Source: Promethearchaeota archaeon (GTDB lineage Archaea > Asgardarchaeota > Lokiarchaeia > Sigyniarchaeales > SOKP01). Taken from it: a DNA stretch of 44,993 nucleotides. Below are positions 17,305 through 25,419 of the stretch, in pieces. Both the position numbers and the translations under genes were made by a program. The stretch covers positions 1 to 44,993 of the forward strand of contig WJIS01000065.1 in NCBI GenBank assembly GCA_014730165.1. The letters are read 5' to 3'. The number at the start of each line of letters is the position of its first letter. Within the stretch, counting starts at the first letter, position 1. The notes under the pieces are model-generated. The model saw only the letters and a list, made by a program, of their open reading frames with translations, ran no database searches and was not told where the DNA came from.

Positions 17305-17439
17305 CGCTCAAGGGGGGATATATTCTTTCTGGAGTATGTCTCCTTTGTAATTGAACCCCCGCACGTGTAAACGTACTGGTTTAGCAGACCAGCGCTTTTG
17401 GCACGCTCAACGCGTACTACCAAGCTAAGCGACTTGAGC
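17305..17439 (-). tRNA. tRNA-Ser(GCT) with two non-canonical introns (D arm and T loop)
   Basis: The acceptor stem is GCTCAAG/CTTGAGC with discriminator G. The anticodon stem CTGGT/ACCAG has loop CTGCTAA, so GCT (Ser), and a long variable arm ACGT-TTAC-ACGT follows. Intron 1 (17397-17416, 20 nt) interrupts the D arm: central helix TGGT/GCCA, bulges AGT and AAA, inner helix ACGC/GCGT. Removal restores the D stem GCT/AGC. Intron 2 (17320-17350, 31 nt) interrupts the T loop: central helix GTTC/GAAT, bulges AAT and ATA, outer GGGG/CCCC. Removal gives the consensus T loop TTCAAAT on stem GGGGG/CCCCC. Predicted mature length is 84 nt. Both introns contain their own hairpins. Confidence 0.88.
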
Positions 17440-17728
17440 ATTTAAGGAAGTTTAATTATTTCCCTAATATAAATTATAATACTCTAAAATTTTAATATGT
17501 TTTGAAAAAGATTTATGTTTTCTGAGGTTTTTTAATCCTAAAAAACTGATTTGAATTTAAAGATGTTATTATCTGACATTTCTAATTCCTTTTTTTTCAA
17601 AAATACGAACTTTTTTTAAAGGAAGTTTGATAAAAATTTGTCTGCTTTATAATTTTGAAGAGAATTTTAAATTTATATCTTGCTTCTTATAAAGTATATG
17701 GCAACGGAATTTTAGGTAAATAAATTTA

Positions 17729-17881
17729 TTACTCTTCGCTTGGAATCATATTATGATAACAATATTGGGAAAGTACGATTTGAAACAAACATCTACAAGT
17801 CTTATCCCATAATTTTGGATCCAAATCCCCCAAACACGCATCCCAACTTTTTTTCCAAAACCTATTGCTATAATTCAACAT
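17729..17881 (-). pseudogene. Short 50-codon ORF, possible N-terminal remnant of an acyl-CoA ligase-like gene
   Basis: An ATG at 17881 opens a 50-residue frame beginning MLNYSNRFWKKSWDACLGD followed by LDPKLWDKT. Trp-rich openings like this resemble the N-terminus of some AMP-forming acyl-CoA ligases, but the frame stops before any diagnostic motif. It lies in a region of decayed genes, so a truncated remnant is more likely than a functional small protein. The family call is a weak impression. Confidence 0.25.
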
Positions 17882-18022
17882 GTTTATTTTTAGTTTACAT
17901 ACTATTTATTAGATCGTGATCGAAATTAGTACTTTTATTAGTAATAAATGATCATTTTTGGAATAATAGGAGAAAAATATTTTTCGCTTTATAATAGATT
18001 TAAATCATTGAATGGAGAATCT

Positions 18023-18830
18023 CTACCATGCAATGAGATGGGTTTCCATAATCGGAATGAGTTTTTCCAAGTAGCTTACAATGATATTATACTTTACCCA
18101 CAATTTTTTGACGAACTGGAGGACTTTAAGAAAATATTCTCCGTGATGGTAGATACAAATAAGGAGAACGGGTTTAGATTGTTCGATCATCAATAGAAAT
18201 GATTTTAACCTCATAATCTCCTTCCTCTAGGTATATATGAGATAACGATGATTGGTGAACAAACTGAGCAGTACTCTGGCTGGAACCCACTCCGCATTTG
18301 ATAGGAACAACTTTTTTTAGATTATTCAACTCAATGGTATTCTGTAGGAAGCCATAGTTTTCCTCATCTATTCCAAAAGAGTAAATTGTTCGAGGTTAGT
18401 AATAAATTTCGAAAATTAAAGCAGAATCTCCTATATAACCTCCACAATTAATAAAATCTGTATTTTTCAGAAAATTTATTCTTTCCTCCAGGATATACAC
18501 TAATCCATGGTGAAAAATAAACACGGAGCTTTCGTTGAGGATCGTAAGTAGTTTGAAATTTCTTTGAGTTCCTTTAGGTGAGAATCCAGATACTCGAAGA
18601 AATCTTCCTAATCCATATGATGAGCAGCAAAACTGAACGATTTAATTAACTTAATATCATCCTTATCAAATTATGAAAAGTCTTTATTCTTAGTAAGTTC
18701 TTTAAAAAATTTCCGAGTTTGTCTACTAATTTCTTGATTATCGAGGTTTTTTTCGGGTTTTGCATCTTTAGGTTTTCTCTTATTTATTATTCCAGCATTT
18801 TGATATTTGATTAAACTATATAATGATTTT
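18023..18830 (-). pseudogene. FkbM-family methyltransferase pseudogene
   Basis: Minus-strand frames carry an FkbM-type SAM methyltransferase in pieces. From the 5' side there are N-terminal helices with in-frame stops (near 18670 and 18620) and a frame change. Then comes VFIFHHGLVYILEE and the SAM-motif strand DFINCGGYIGDSALIFEIYY, followed by a TAA. After that come RTIYSFGIDEENYGFLQNTI and LNNLKKVVPIKCGVGS up to EVKIISIDD and another stop. In a shifted frame (18023-18214) is the C-terminal KPVLLICIYHHGEYF ... METHLIAW. The D-x-E-G-A-E segment expected between them is deleted. Several stops, at least two frameshifts and a deletion mean it is dead. Confidence 0.7.
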
Positions 18831-19130
18831 GGACATTTCTGTATATCAATCTATCTATTACAATTGAGACATATTGGAACTATTAAGAAGAGTTCATAGA
18901 AGTAGAAAAGATTTTAAAGGACAGAAGGAATTTTGATATGGTCCATTAACATCTTTTCTATGATGAAATAATTAGACAATTTAATAGTTATAAAAATTCT
19001 AAAATGAAAGCTGTCAAATTAGCAAAAATAGATTTATAGATATATTCTTTTCATCAATCAAATACAAATTTAAAAAAATATTAAAATCTTAGATCTTTAT
19101 ATTGATTATAATCAATAAAAGGATTTTCAT

Positions 19131-19200
19131 GAGCCTGTGGTCTAGTGGTTATGTCTTTTCTTACCTCAAGGAAAGTAATAGACGCTTCCTCTAAGTTAAG
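19131..19200 (+). tRNA. tRNA 5' half with D-arm intron; 3' half absent (split-tRNA candidate or truncated tRNA)
   Basis: GAGCCTG (acceptor 5' strand), TG, then D arm GTC-TAGTGGTTATG interrupted at 19154-19181 by a 28-nt intron, then ACG and CTTCC (5' strand of an anticodon stem, 19185-19189). The intron forms a textbook bulge-helix-bulge: outer AGTG/CGCT, central GTTA/TAAT, 3-nt bulges TGT and AGA, inner 8-bp CTTTTCTT/AAGGAAAG. Splicing restores the D stem GTC/GAC exactly as in the neighbouring tRNA-Val. After CTTCC there is no matching GGAAG, no T arm and no CAGGCTC before or after tRNA-Val. Anticodon unknown; it is most like Val in sequence. The BHB is a strong reason not to dismiss it as noise. 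Confidence 0.6.
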
Positions 19201-19214
19201 TATGAAAAAGCTAG

Positions 19215-19288
19215 GAGCTCGTAGTCTAGCTGGTTATGACGTCGCGCTTACACCGCGAAGATCGGGAGTTCAAATCTCCCCGAGCTCA
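19215..19288 (+). tRNA. tRNA-Val(TAC)
   Basis: Intron-less 74-nt tRNA. The acceptor is GAGCTCG/CGAGCTC with discriminator A, and the D arm GTC/GAC. The anticodon stem TCGCG/CGCGA has loop CTTACAC, reading TAC. The T arm is GGGAG-TTCAAAT-CTCCC. All stems are perfect. It is 14 nt downstream of the tRNA 5' half and convergent with the DUF2110 gene. Confidence 0.96.
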
Positions 19289-19365
19289 CTATTTATAATA
19301 AACTAATTAAATTGAGAAACGCTCAGGGACTTTCAAACAAATTAGTATTAAAAAAAAATACAAAT

Positions 19366-20151
19366 TTATTTTAATAATTTCCGAATTCTGTGAGCTCTGA
19401 GAGCAGAAAACTTACATCCTTCTAAGTTCCTTCCTATCTCTGAAATAATGCCCGGCGCTTCCGTATCACCTTTGAGAAGGACTAAATGTTCCAAGAACCC
19501 AAACCTCTCTATGCTAATTATGTCTCTCAAATGTCCTTTTCCAATAAGGGCTTTTTTAAATTGTCCCTTGGTGGACCCACTAATAAAAAGCCCTTCAATA
19601 TTTTCGGATACTATTTTTTTAAAGATATCAATACTCTTTTGAGCTATTTTTCCTTCTATTTGCTTTTTATCGGGTGAGATGTTAGAAATTTTAATAAATA
19701 ACGTAAATTTATCAATAAAATTATAAGCCCCCACAATCTTTCTAACCGAAACCTTTTTAGTATTTGCTAATTGATCCCGTAGTATATGTAACGGTAATAA
19801 GACATCGATCTCTGGATTAATGATAGCACAATCAACAAAAATCCCGAATCCAACTTCACCAACATCCACCATTCTTCCCTTTAGGATATCACCAACGTTT
19901 ATATCATAAAAATCCCTAGAAGAGCTTATTTCTGCTTTTAATAAATTATATACAAAGTTCTCCTCTTCTCCGTGAATAGATAATTCTAATCGCTGATCTT
20001 CATCGCGAATTCTATCTACCTCTACTTTTGTACCTAGGAACCCATTAGTTAATTCATTAATATAATTCTGATATTTCATAATCATATCAAACTTTTGACT
20101 TTGGGACTCCACATTATAAATCTGATCATATCCAATAAATTTTTTAACCAT
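19366..20151 (-). CDS. DUF2110 family protein with S1-like domain
   Basis: A 261-residue archaeal conserved protein. The middle GDILKGRMVDVGEVGFGIFVDC looks like an S1/OB RNA-binding strand set. The C-terminal half has the family's conserved run (ISGSTKGQFKKALIGKGH, then ERFGFLEHLVLLKGDTEAPG and ISEIGRNL). Members occur widely in archaea, and RNA binding or ribosome-related work is the usual guess; no activity is established to my knowledge. It is monocistronic and convergent with tRNA-Val. The start ATG at 20151 gives a normal-looking N-terminus with an extra about 30 residues before the conserved part. Confidence 0.75.
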   Translation of the reverse strand: MVKKFIGYDQIYNVESQSQKFDMIMKYQNYINELTNGFLGTKVEVDRIRDEDQRLELSIHGEEENFVYNLLKAEISSSRDFYDINVGDILKGRMVDVGEVGFGIFVDCAIINPEIDVLLPLHILRDQLANTKKVSVRKIVGAYNFIDKFTLFIKISNISPDKKQIEGKIAQKSIDIFKKIVSENIEGLFISGSTKGQFKKALIGKGHLRDIISIERFGFLEHLVLLKGDTEAPGIISEIGRNLEGCKFSALRAHRIRKLLK

Positions 20152-20352
20152 TATTTCAACCGCCTTTTTATTCTCTCAGAAAGTTATTCTAAATCAATCG
20201 AAAGAGAGATTTCGTATGTAAATGAATTTATACTACAAAAAAATTCTTATTTAATAATATAAGCAATAAAATGTAATAAAAGTATGAAGATTTATATTGT
20301 AAAAATATCTCCTTTTATCTAAATTGGTAATAGGAAAAAGTTGAGATAAATT

Positions 20353-20736
20353 ATGAACCAAGAAAAATTTGATCGAGTAGTTAAGGCAATTAATCAGTAT
20401 GAAGGTGTGGAGGAGGTGTTTCTTTTGTCGCCAGAAGGAGAGATCCTTTTCAAATCCAATGAGTTTCCCTTAACCGAAACTGAAGCTAAAGAACTTTTGG
20501 TTTCATGGAAGGAGAAAAAACCTTCAATTAGCTATCAAGGAGTTCGATTTGCAATTTTAAAGAACGATGATATCCAATTAGCAGCTAAGAATATCACAAG
20601 TGGTCAAGGAAATCTTGCGGGATCCATTACAAATGAAGGAGATTACCTCGTAATTCATACAGCAAGTGAAACGGGTTTAATTTTATTGGAGTGGTCTATC
20701 TTTGTAAACAAGGTAGCTTGGGATCAATTAGATTAG
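20353..20736 (+). CDS. Small roadblock/profilin-like domain protein
   Basis: A 127-residue soluble protein. The pattern helix, then GVEEVFLLSPEGEILFKS, a helix, GVRFAILKNDD, GNLAGSITNEGDYLVIHTASETGLILLEW, is that of the longin/roadblock/profilin superfold, and resembles DUF2173-type roadblock proteins. Roadblock and longin proteins are unusually common in Asgard archaea, where they may regulate small GTPases. No GTPase is adjacent. The next gene (membrane protein) is 118 bp downstream on the same strand and may be co-expressed. The fold call is by pattern only. Confidence 0.5.
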   Translation: MNQEKFDRVVKAINQYEGVEEVFLLSPEGEILFKSNEFPLTETEAKELLVSWKEKKPSISYQGVRFAILKNDDIQLAAKNITSGQGNLAGSITNEGDYLVIHTASETGLILLEWSIFVNKVAWDQLD

Positions 20737-20854
20737 GTTATATTTTGGTAAAGAAAATTATCTGTTCTTAAAAGCTCATTTTTTAGTTTTAAATTGCCAA
20801 AATTTTTATATTTTTTAAATAAAATTAAAATACTACTCTTTGCTAAGTAAAAAT

Positions 20855-21805
20855 ATGGGCATTGAAAAATATGATATTTTTTATATTTCAGGCTTGGTAA
20901 TCTCCGCTATCTTTATGATAGTTCTAATGTTTTTAGGAGTGAACATTCTAACCTTTTCTCAATTGATATTTTTTTGGGTTATGAAATTCCTTTCGGGATT
21001 CGGGTTAATCTTAACGGTGACCAATATATTTTTAGTCGTCCTCAATCTTTTTAAAAACAAAATCGAAAAAGAACAAGTTAGAGCGTTTATCATCATACAA
21101 ATTATTATACCGGCAATATTAATTATTTATTCAATCTATAGAATAGTAAGTAATTATCAATCTCCGTATAAATCGGAGATAGGAATAATGTGGTGGATAA
21201 ATGTTCTTCTATTTGTATTTGGTATTGTATCTTTAACTCTTTCGTTATATGTACTTCCATTAATCAGAGAGGAGTTTGAAGATGCTGCTAAAGCAGGTAT
21301 ACTTACCAAAGCAAAGAGAGGGGCTAAGGGTGTTGGCAGAAAGATTAAAAAGAAATACTTCAGTTTCAGAAAGAAATATGCTCAAATGGAAATACAAGAT
21401 GAGACCAGTATTAAAGAAATACTTACTATCTGGAGAATGAAATTCGCGATTTATCTGCTTATTCCAATCGGAATCGGATCTATTATATTTACACCGGTAA
21501 CATTTGTGTGTATTGTATTTTGGATAAAGATTTTTATTATTGACGAGGATGCTAAAATGTATGAACGAATCGCATTATTATTGTCAATGATATGGGTAGC
21601 AACTATCGCCTCTCTTTCCTATACATTTGATTGGATATTCTACACGGCAATAGCGAATTATTTTTGGACAATAGATATTTTCTATCTCATTGGAATTGTG
21701 GTTGCGACATTAATTTTTATCCGAAAACTTGCTCAACTTAAAGGAATTACTTTGAAAGATGTAAAGGAACGAATAAGTGAAATCGGAGATTCAGAAGAGC
21801 AATAA
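20855..21805 (+). CDS. Polytopic membrane protein of unknown function
   Basis: I do not recognise the family. It has about seven predicted membrane segments. Four are in the N-terminal half (near residues 10-30, 42-70, 80-102 and 115-140). A basic cytosolic loop of about 60 residues follows (KAKRGAKGVGRKIKKKYFSF). Then come three C-terminal segments and a polar tail (KERISEIGDSEEQ). A TTG at 20840 would add five residues; I prefer the ATG at 20855 (316 residues). The basic loop could bind nucleic acid, membrane phosphates or a partner. It sits between the roadblock-like gene and psmA. Confidence 0.6.
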   Translation: MGIEKYDIFYISGLVISAIFMIVLMFLGVNILTFSQLIFFWVMKFLSGFGLILTVTNIFLVVLNLFKNKIEKEQVRAFIIIQIIIPAILIIYSIYRIVSNYQSPYKSEIGIMWWINVLLFVFGIVSLTLSLYVLPLIREEFEDAAKAGILTKAKRGAKGVGRKIKKKYFSFRKKYAQMEIQDETSIKEILTIWRMKFAIYLLIPIGIGSIIFTPVTFVCIVFWIKIFIIDEDAKMYERIALLLSMIWVATIASLSYTFDWIFYTAIANYFWTIDIFYLIGIVVATLIFIRKLAQLKGITLKDVKERISEIGDSEEQ

Positions 21806-22131
21806 ATTTTATTATATAACTTCATTTTTTTCATACCTTTTATATGGACTTTATTCAGATTCATACTGAATATTTTTACTTAGTTTGAAAATATTTTTGA
21901 AAACTAATAGAACAAGGGGATTTTCCCTAAGGAATTACAATTATAAAATATATCGTTTAATGATTTATATAAACAAAATTTATTACAAATATTTTATTAA
22001 GAATTATAGAAAAGAAAGTAAATTTGTTTAATTAAAATATAAATAAAGATCGTCAAATAGATTAATCATTATAATTAATCTTTTTAGGATTTTTAAACTA
22101 AAATAAAACAAAAAAGAGGAATACGAAAAAA
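21806..22131. other. 326-bp intergenic region before psmA
   Basis: AT-rich with no gene or structured RNA that I can support. It should hold the promoter of the psmA-exosome cluster. A purine-rich AAAAGAGGAA lies about 12 nt before the psmA start. Confidence 0.4.
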
Positions 22132-22851
22132 ATGTTTTCACAACAAGGTCGCGGATATGATATGGCAATAACACAGTTCTCCCCTGAAGGGAGACTTTTT
22201 CAAGTTGAATACGCGATTGAAGCAGTTCGGAGAGGAACTACTGCGATTTGTGCTCGGAATGAGAACTCAGTTGTATTTGCTGTTGAGAAAAAAAGTTCAG
22301 AACTTCAAGAAACAATTGGTTCGGAAAAGATTTTTAAGATAGACGACCATATCGGTGTAACGATTGCTGGTTTAACTGCTGATGCAAGGGTCCTAATAGA
22401 CAAAGGTCGAGTTCAAGCTCAGATTCACGTTCTTAATTATGATGAAAAAATCACAGTTAAAGAATTAACCTTAGAAACTTGCGAAATACTTCAAGCATAT
22501 ACTCAAAATGCGGGTGTAAGACCTTTTGGTGTTTCATTTCTCATTGCAGGAAGAGATCCTGATGGAAAAACCGCATTATTTCTAACTGATCCGTCTGGTG
22601 CATTATGGGGTTATTCAGCATTCGCAATTGGTTCTGGTGCGAATGAGGCAAGAACATATTTGGAAGAAAATTATAAACAAGATATTTCAGATGAAGAATT
22701 AAAATTATTACCTTTGAAGACCCTGAAAGAAGTTATGGGAGAGGAAAATCTTGATGAAAATTCCTGTGATGTCGCAGTTATACTGAAGGATGAGGAAAAA
22801 TTTCGATTACTCTCAACTGAAGAGAAAAAAGAATTACTAGGTAAGATATAA
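22132..22851 (+). CDS. psmA: 20S proteasome alpha subunit
   Basis: It forms the outer heptameric rings of the archaeal 20S core and gates substrate entry. The 239-residue length is normal. The N-terminal gate/H0 region reads YDMAITQFSPEGRLFQVEYA (about residues 9-28), followed by IEAVRRGTTAI, all diagnostic for alpha subunits. Alpha subunits keep this N-terminal helix and lack the catalytic threonine. It leads the conserved archaeal proteasome-SBDS-exosome superoperon. The beta subunit and the PAN ATPase are not in the window. Confidence 0.97.
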   Translation: MFSQQGRGYDMAITQFSPEGRLFQVEYAIEAVRRGTTAICARNENSVVFAVEKKSSELQETIGSEKIFKIDDHIGVTIAGLTADARVLIDKGRVQAQIHVLNYDEKITVKELTLETCEILQAYTQNAGVRPFGVSFLIAGRDPDGKTALFLTDPSGALWGYSAFAIGSGANEARTYLEENYKQDISDEELKLLPLKTLKEVMGEENLDENSCDVAVILKDEEKFRLLSTEEKKELLGKI

Positions 22852-22980
22852 TTTTTTCTAAAGTAATGAATAACCAAACTTGAGTTAAATTCCTTATTTT
22901 TTATCTTAAAAAGCTATATTCAATGTATTATTATGAAAAATACAACCGAAAATAAATTAGTAGAAAAATTGTGAATTAAC

Positions 22981-23772
22981 GTGATTGATCGTGCAAGAAT
23001 TGATTTAGGAAACAATATTATTGGACGTATAGAAAAATCGGGAAGAACTTTTGAAATGTTATTAGATCCCGAAAAAGCTTGGAATGCTAAAAAAATTATT
23101 CGTGAAGAAATTAATCAACGTTTAAAAGATGGAAAGAAAAAATCACGCTTAAGCCCCGAAGAAATTATTGAAGATCCGAGAATAAATCTTGAATTAATTT
23201 TCGAAAGCTTTATTGTCTTTGAAGATTTAAGACGAGGTAAAAAAGCTACTGACGGAGATATGGAAGCTGTTTTTCAAACAACTGAAGGGAAGGAGATTGG
23301 AGCCGAGATGCTTTTAGATGGAGATATTCAATGGACTAGAACTCAAAGAGAAGAGGAAAGAGAAAAGAAACTTAAAAAGATAATTAATATCATTTCCAAG
23401 AATGCAATAAATCCACAGAATAAAAAACCTCACCCACCTGAAAGAATAGAAAAAGCTATTGAAGAAGCAAATGTGAAAATCGATCTTATAAAAAATGCGG
23501 AAGAACAAGTTGGTGACGTTGTTAAGCAAATCAGAGCGATTATTCCTATTAAAATGGAACAGATGGAAATGGCTGTAAAAATACCTACATCATTCACCGC
23601 GAAAGGTTATAATATTGTAGCTCAATATGCTCAGATTAAAAAGGAAGAATGGCAATCTGATGGATCTTGGGTATCAGTCATTAGTATGCCAGCGGGGTTA
23701 CAGATGGAGTTAATTGATAAGTTGAATAAACTTACTCATGGAAGAGTACAAACAAAATTGTTAAAATCCTGA
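22981..23772 (+). CDS. sdo1: SBDS ribosome maturation protein
   Basis: SBDS (Sdo1) works with EF-2-type GTPases to release the anti-association factor aIF6 from new large subunits. The 263-residue protein has the N-terminal SBDS/FYSH domain with IEKSGRTFEMLLDPEKAW and LEEI-type helix (FESFIVFEDLRRGKKA). A central helical domain with PHPPERIEKAIEEA follows, then a C-terminal ferredoxin-like domain starting near IPIKMEQMEMAVKIP. Translation starts at GTG 22981; no upstream ATG is better. It is 129 bp after psmA and 47 bp before rrp4, in the standard order. Confidence 0.96.
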   Translation: MIDRARIDLGNNIIGRIEKSGRTFEMLLDPEKAWNAKKIIREEINQRLKDGKKKSRLSPEEIIEDPRINLELIFESFIVFEDLRRGKKATDGDMEAVFQTTEGKEIGAEMLLDGDIQWTRTQREEEREKKLKKIINIISKNAINPQNKKPHPPERIEKAIEEANVKIDLIKNAEEQVGDVVKQIRAIIPIKMEQMEMAVKIPTSFTAKGYNIVAQYAQIKKEEWQSDGSWVSVISMPAGLQMELIDKLNKLTHGRVQTKLLKS

Positions 23773-23819
23773 TCTTACAAATTTATTAAACTGATTTACT
23801 AGACAAAGAGTGAATTTTA

Positions 23820-24650
23820 ATGGAAGAAGAAATAGACGAAGAATTAGAGGAGGAAATAGACGAAGATCTTGATGAAGACTTTGAGGAAGATACAGATGAT
23901 GAGGAAGATACAGATGACGAGTTTGAAGATGAAGAAACTTCGAGAGAAATAGTTGCTCCTGGAGAAGTATTAAGTGAAGATATGGAAAATTTCATTCCTG
24001 GTCGAGGAACAATTCTTAACAAGAAAGGTACAAAGATAATATCAGTTCTTGTGGGATTGAAACAAATAAAAAAGAATTATATAAACGTAATACCACTTAA
24101 CGGATTCTATACTGCTCGCACTGGGGATAAAGTAATAGGTATCATAACTGACAAGAACCCTGTAAAATATAGAGTAGATATTAACGCAAAATATAATGCT
24201 ATTTTAAAGCCTAGAAACACAGTAAAACGTAGTAAAATGAGAAGGCGAGGGAAATCAAGTCATAATTTAAATACTGAGCGTTTTGATATCGGTGATGTAA
24301 TCGTAGCAAAAGTAATTTCGGCAGACAGACTTAATAATCCTGAATTAACTATTGTTGGTAAATATTTGGGAAAGAAAATGGGAGGTATAATAATTTCTAT
24401 TGATCCACCAAAAGTACCAAGAGTCATCGGTCGAAATGGTTCAATGATTAAAATGTTAAAAAGTTTAACCGATTGTAATATTTTTGTGACACAAAATGGC
24501 CGAATCTGGATTAAAGGCGACAAGATAAAAAAGGAAAGATTATTAATCGAAGCTATCTACAAGATTGAAAGAGAGGCACATACCCGTGGATTAACAGATC
24601 GGGTCGAAGAGTGGCTCCAAAATGAAAAAGAAAAAAGAGGTATAAAATAA
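23820..24650 (+). CDS. rrp4: Exosome cap subunit Rrp4, with a long acidic N-terminal extension
   Basis: Rrp4 caps the archaeal exosome ring and feeds RNA to Rrp41/42. The 276-residue protein has an N-terminal hairpin domain beginning about residue 44 (IVAPGEVLSEDMENFIPGRGT). An S1 domain follows (VIGIITDKNPVKYRVDINA ... IGDVIVAKVIS), then a KH domain with PRVIGRNGSMIKMLKSL. Residues 1 to about 41 are almost entirely Glu and Asp, unlike most archaeal Rrp4, which begin near the hairpin domain. An internal start is possible but the next Met is at about residue 54, inside the conserved part. The stop overlaps the rrp41 ATG by 1 nt. Confidence 0.95.
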   Translation: MEEEIDEELEEEIDEDLDEDFEEDTDDEEDTDDEFEDEETSREIVAPGEVLSEDMENFIPGRGTILNKKGTKIISVLVGLKQIKKNYINVIPLNGFYTARTGDKVIGIITDKNPVKYRVDINAKYNAILKPRNTVKRSKMRRRGKSSHNLNTERFDIGDVIVAKVISADRLNNPELTIVGKYLGKKMGGIIISIDPPKVPRVIGRNGSMIKMLKSLTDCNIFVTQNGRIWIKGDKIKKERLLIEAIYKIEREAHTRGLTDRVEEWLQNEKEKRGIK

Positions 24651-25402
24651 TGACATTATTAATACAAGATGAATATCCTAAAAAATTATTCCGTGAAGAT
24701 GGAAAGCGTCTTGATGGACGAGAAAAACTTGACCTGCGTCCAATAAAAATGGAAGTGGACGTAATTAAAAACGCTGATGGTTCAGCTTATATTGAGTGGG
24801 GTAATAATAAGATATTTGCTTCTGTATACGGTCCACGTGAAGTACATCCACATCATTTAGCGAAACCAGATAAAGGTATCTTAAGAGTTTTTTATCGAAT
24901 GGCAACATTTTCTGTATTTGATAGAAAAAGACCAGCACCAGGAAGACGTGAAAAAGAAATTTCAATGATTATTTCAGACTGTTTGGAACCGGTACTGTTT
25001 TTAGAATTATATCCAGGAACTAGTTTTGAAGTATTCATAGAAGTAGTAGATGCAGATGGTGGAACGAGATGCGCGAGTACAACAGTTGCAGCCTTAGCTT
25101 TAGCAGATGCAGGAGTTCCAATGAGAAGCTTAGTAACTTCATGCGCAGTTGGGAAAATTGATGGAGAGCTAGTGACAGATCTTTCTGGAATAGAGGATAA
25201 AGCAGGTGAAGCTGATTTACCAACAGCTATGACATGGTTCAATGATGAACTATCTTTACTCCAATTCGATGGTCAAATTACTCAATCAGAACTCGAAGAA
25301 TCTCTTGAAATGGCGCAAGATGCTTTGGAACAGATCTATGAAATGCAATTAGACGCCCTCAAACGGAAATATATTAATATTCAAGAAGAGGCAGAGGATT
25401 AA
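24650..25402 (+). CDS. rrp41: Exosome catalytic subunit Rrp41
   Basis: The phosphorolytic active subunit of the archaeal exosome, degrading RNA 3' to 5' with phosphate and also able to add tails. The 250-residue RNase PH fold has RLDGREKLDLRPIKMEV at the N-terminus and the RNA-contacting region FYRMATFSVFDRKRPAPGRR. The catalytic aspartate stretch is DLSGIEDKAGEADLPTAM. It begins one base inside the rrp4 stop (TAATG), so translation is coupled. It is followed 17 bp later by rrp42, its hexamer partner. Confidence 0.97.
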   Translation: MTLLIQDEYPKKLFREDGKRLDGREKLDLRPIKMEVDVIKNADGSAYIEWGNNKIFASVYGPREVHPHHLAKPDKGILRVFYRMATFSVFDRKRPAPGRREKEISMIISDCLEPVLFLELYPGTSFEVFIEVVDADGGTRCASTTVAALALADAGVPMRSLVTSCAVGKIDGELVTDLSGIEDKAGEADLPTAMTWFNDELSLLQFDGQITQSELEESLEMAQDALEQIYEMQLDALKRKYINIQEEAED

Positions 25403-25419
25403 GAGGTGAAAAAAAAACT

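Larger units (their letters stand above)
17440..19130. other. 1.7-kb gene graveyard between tRNA-Ser(GCT) and the tRNA half
   Basis: No intact gene. It contains a 50-codon minus ORF (17729-17881), an FkbM methyltransferase pseudogene (about 18023-18830), and near 18935-19038 a plus-strand coding-like scrap (FYDEIIRQFNSYKNSKMKAVKLAKIDL) bounded by stops. 17440-17728 shows nothing beyond AT-rich sequence. Confidence 0.5.

Noticed and set aside
17948-18196. 82-codon plus-strand ORF
   Set aside because: It is antisense to the C-terminal part of the FkbM pseudogene, whose motifs are on the minus strand.
18616-18650. Box C/D-like ATGATGA and CTGA on the plus strand
   Set aside because: Only one short C-D spacing, no C'/D' pair, and it lies inside the FkbM pseudogene.
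23786-24022. Serine-rich 78-codon minus ORF
   Set aside because: Mirror image of the GAA/GAT-rich acidic tail of Rrp4.
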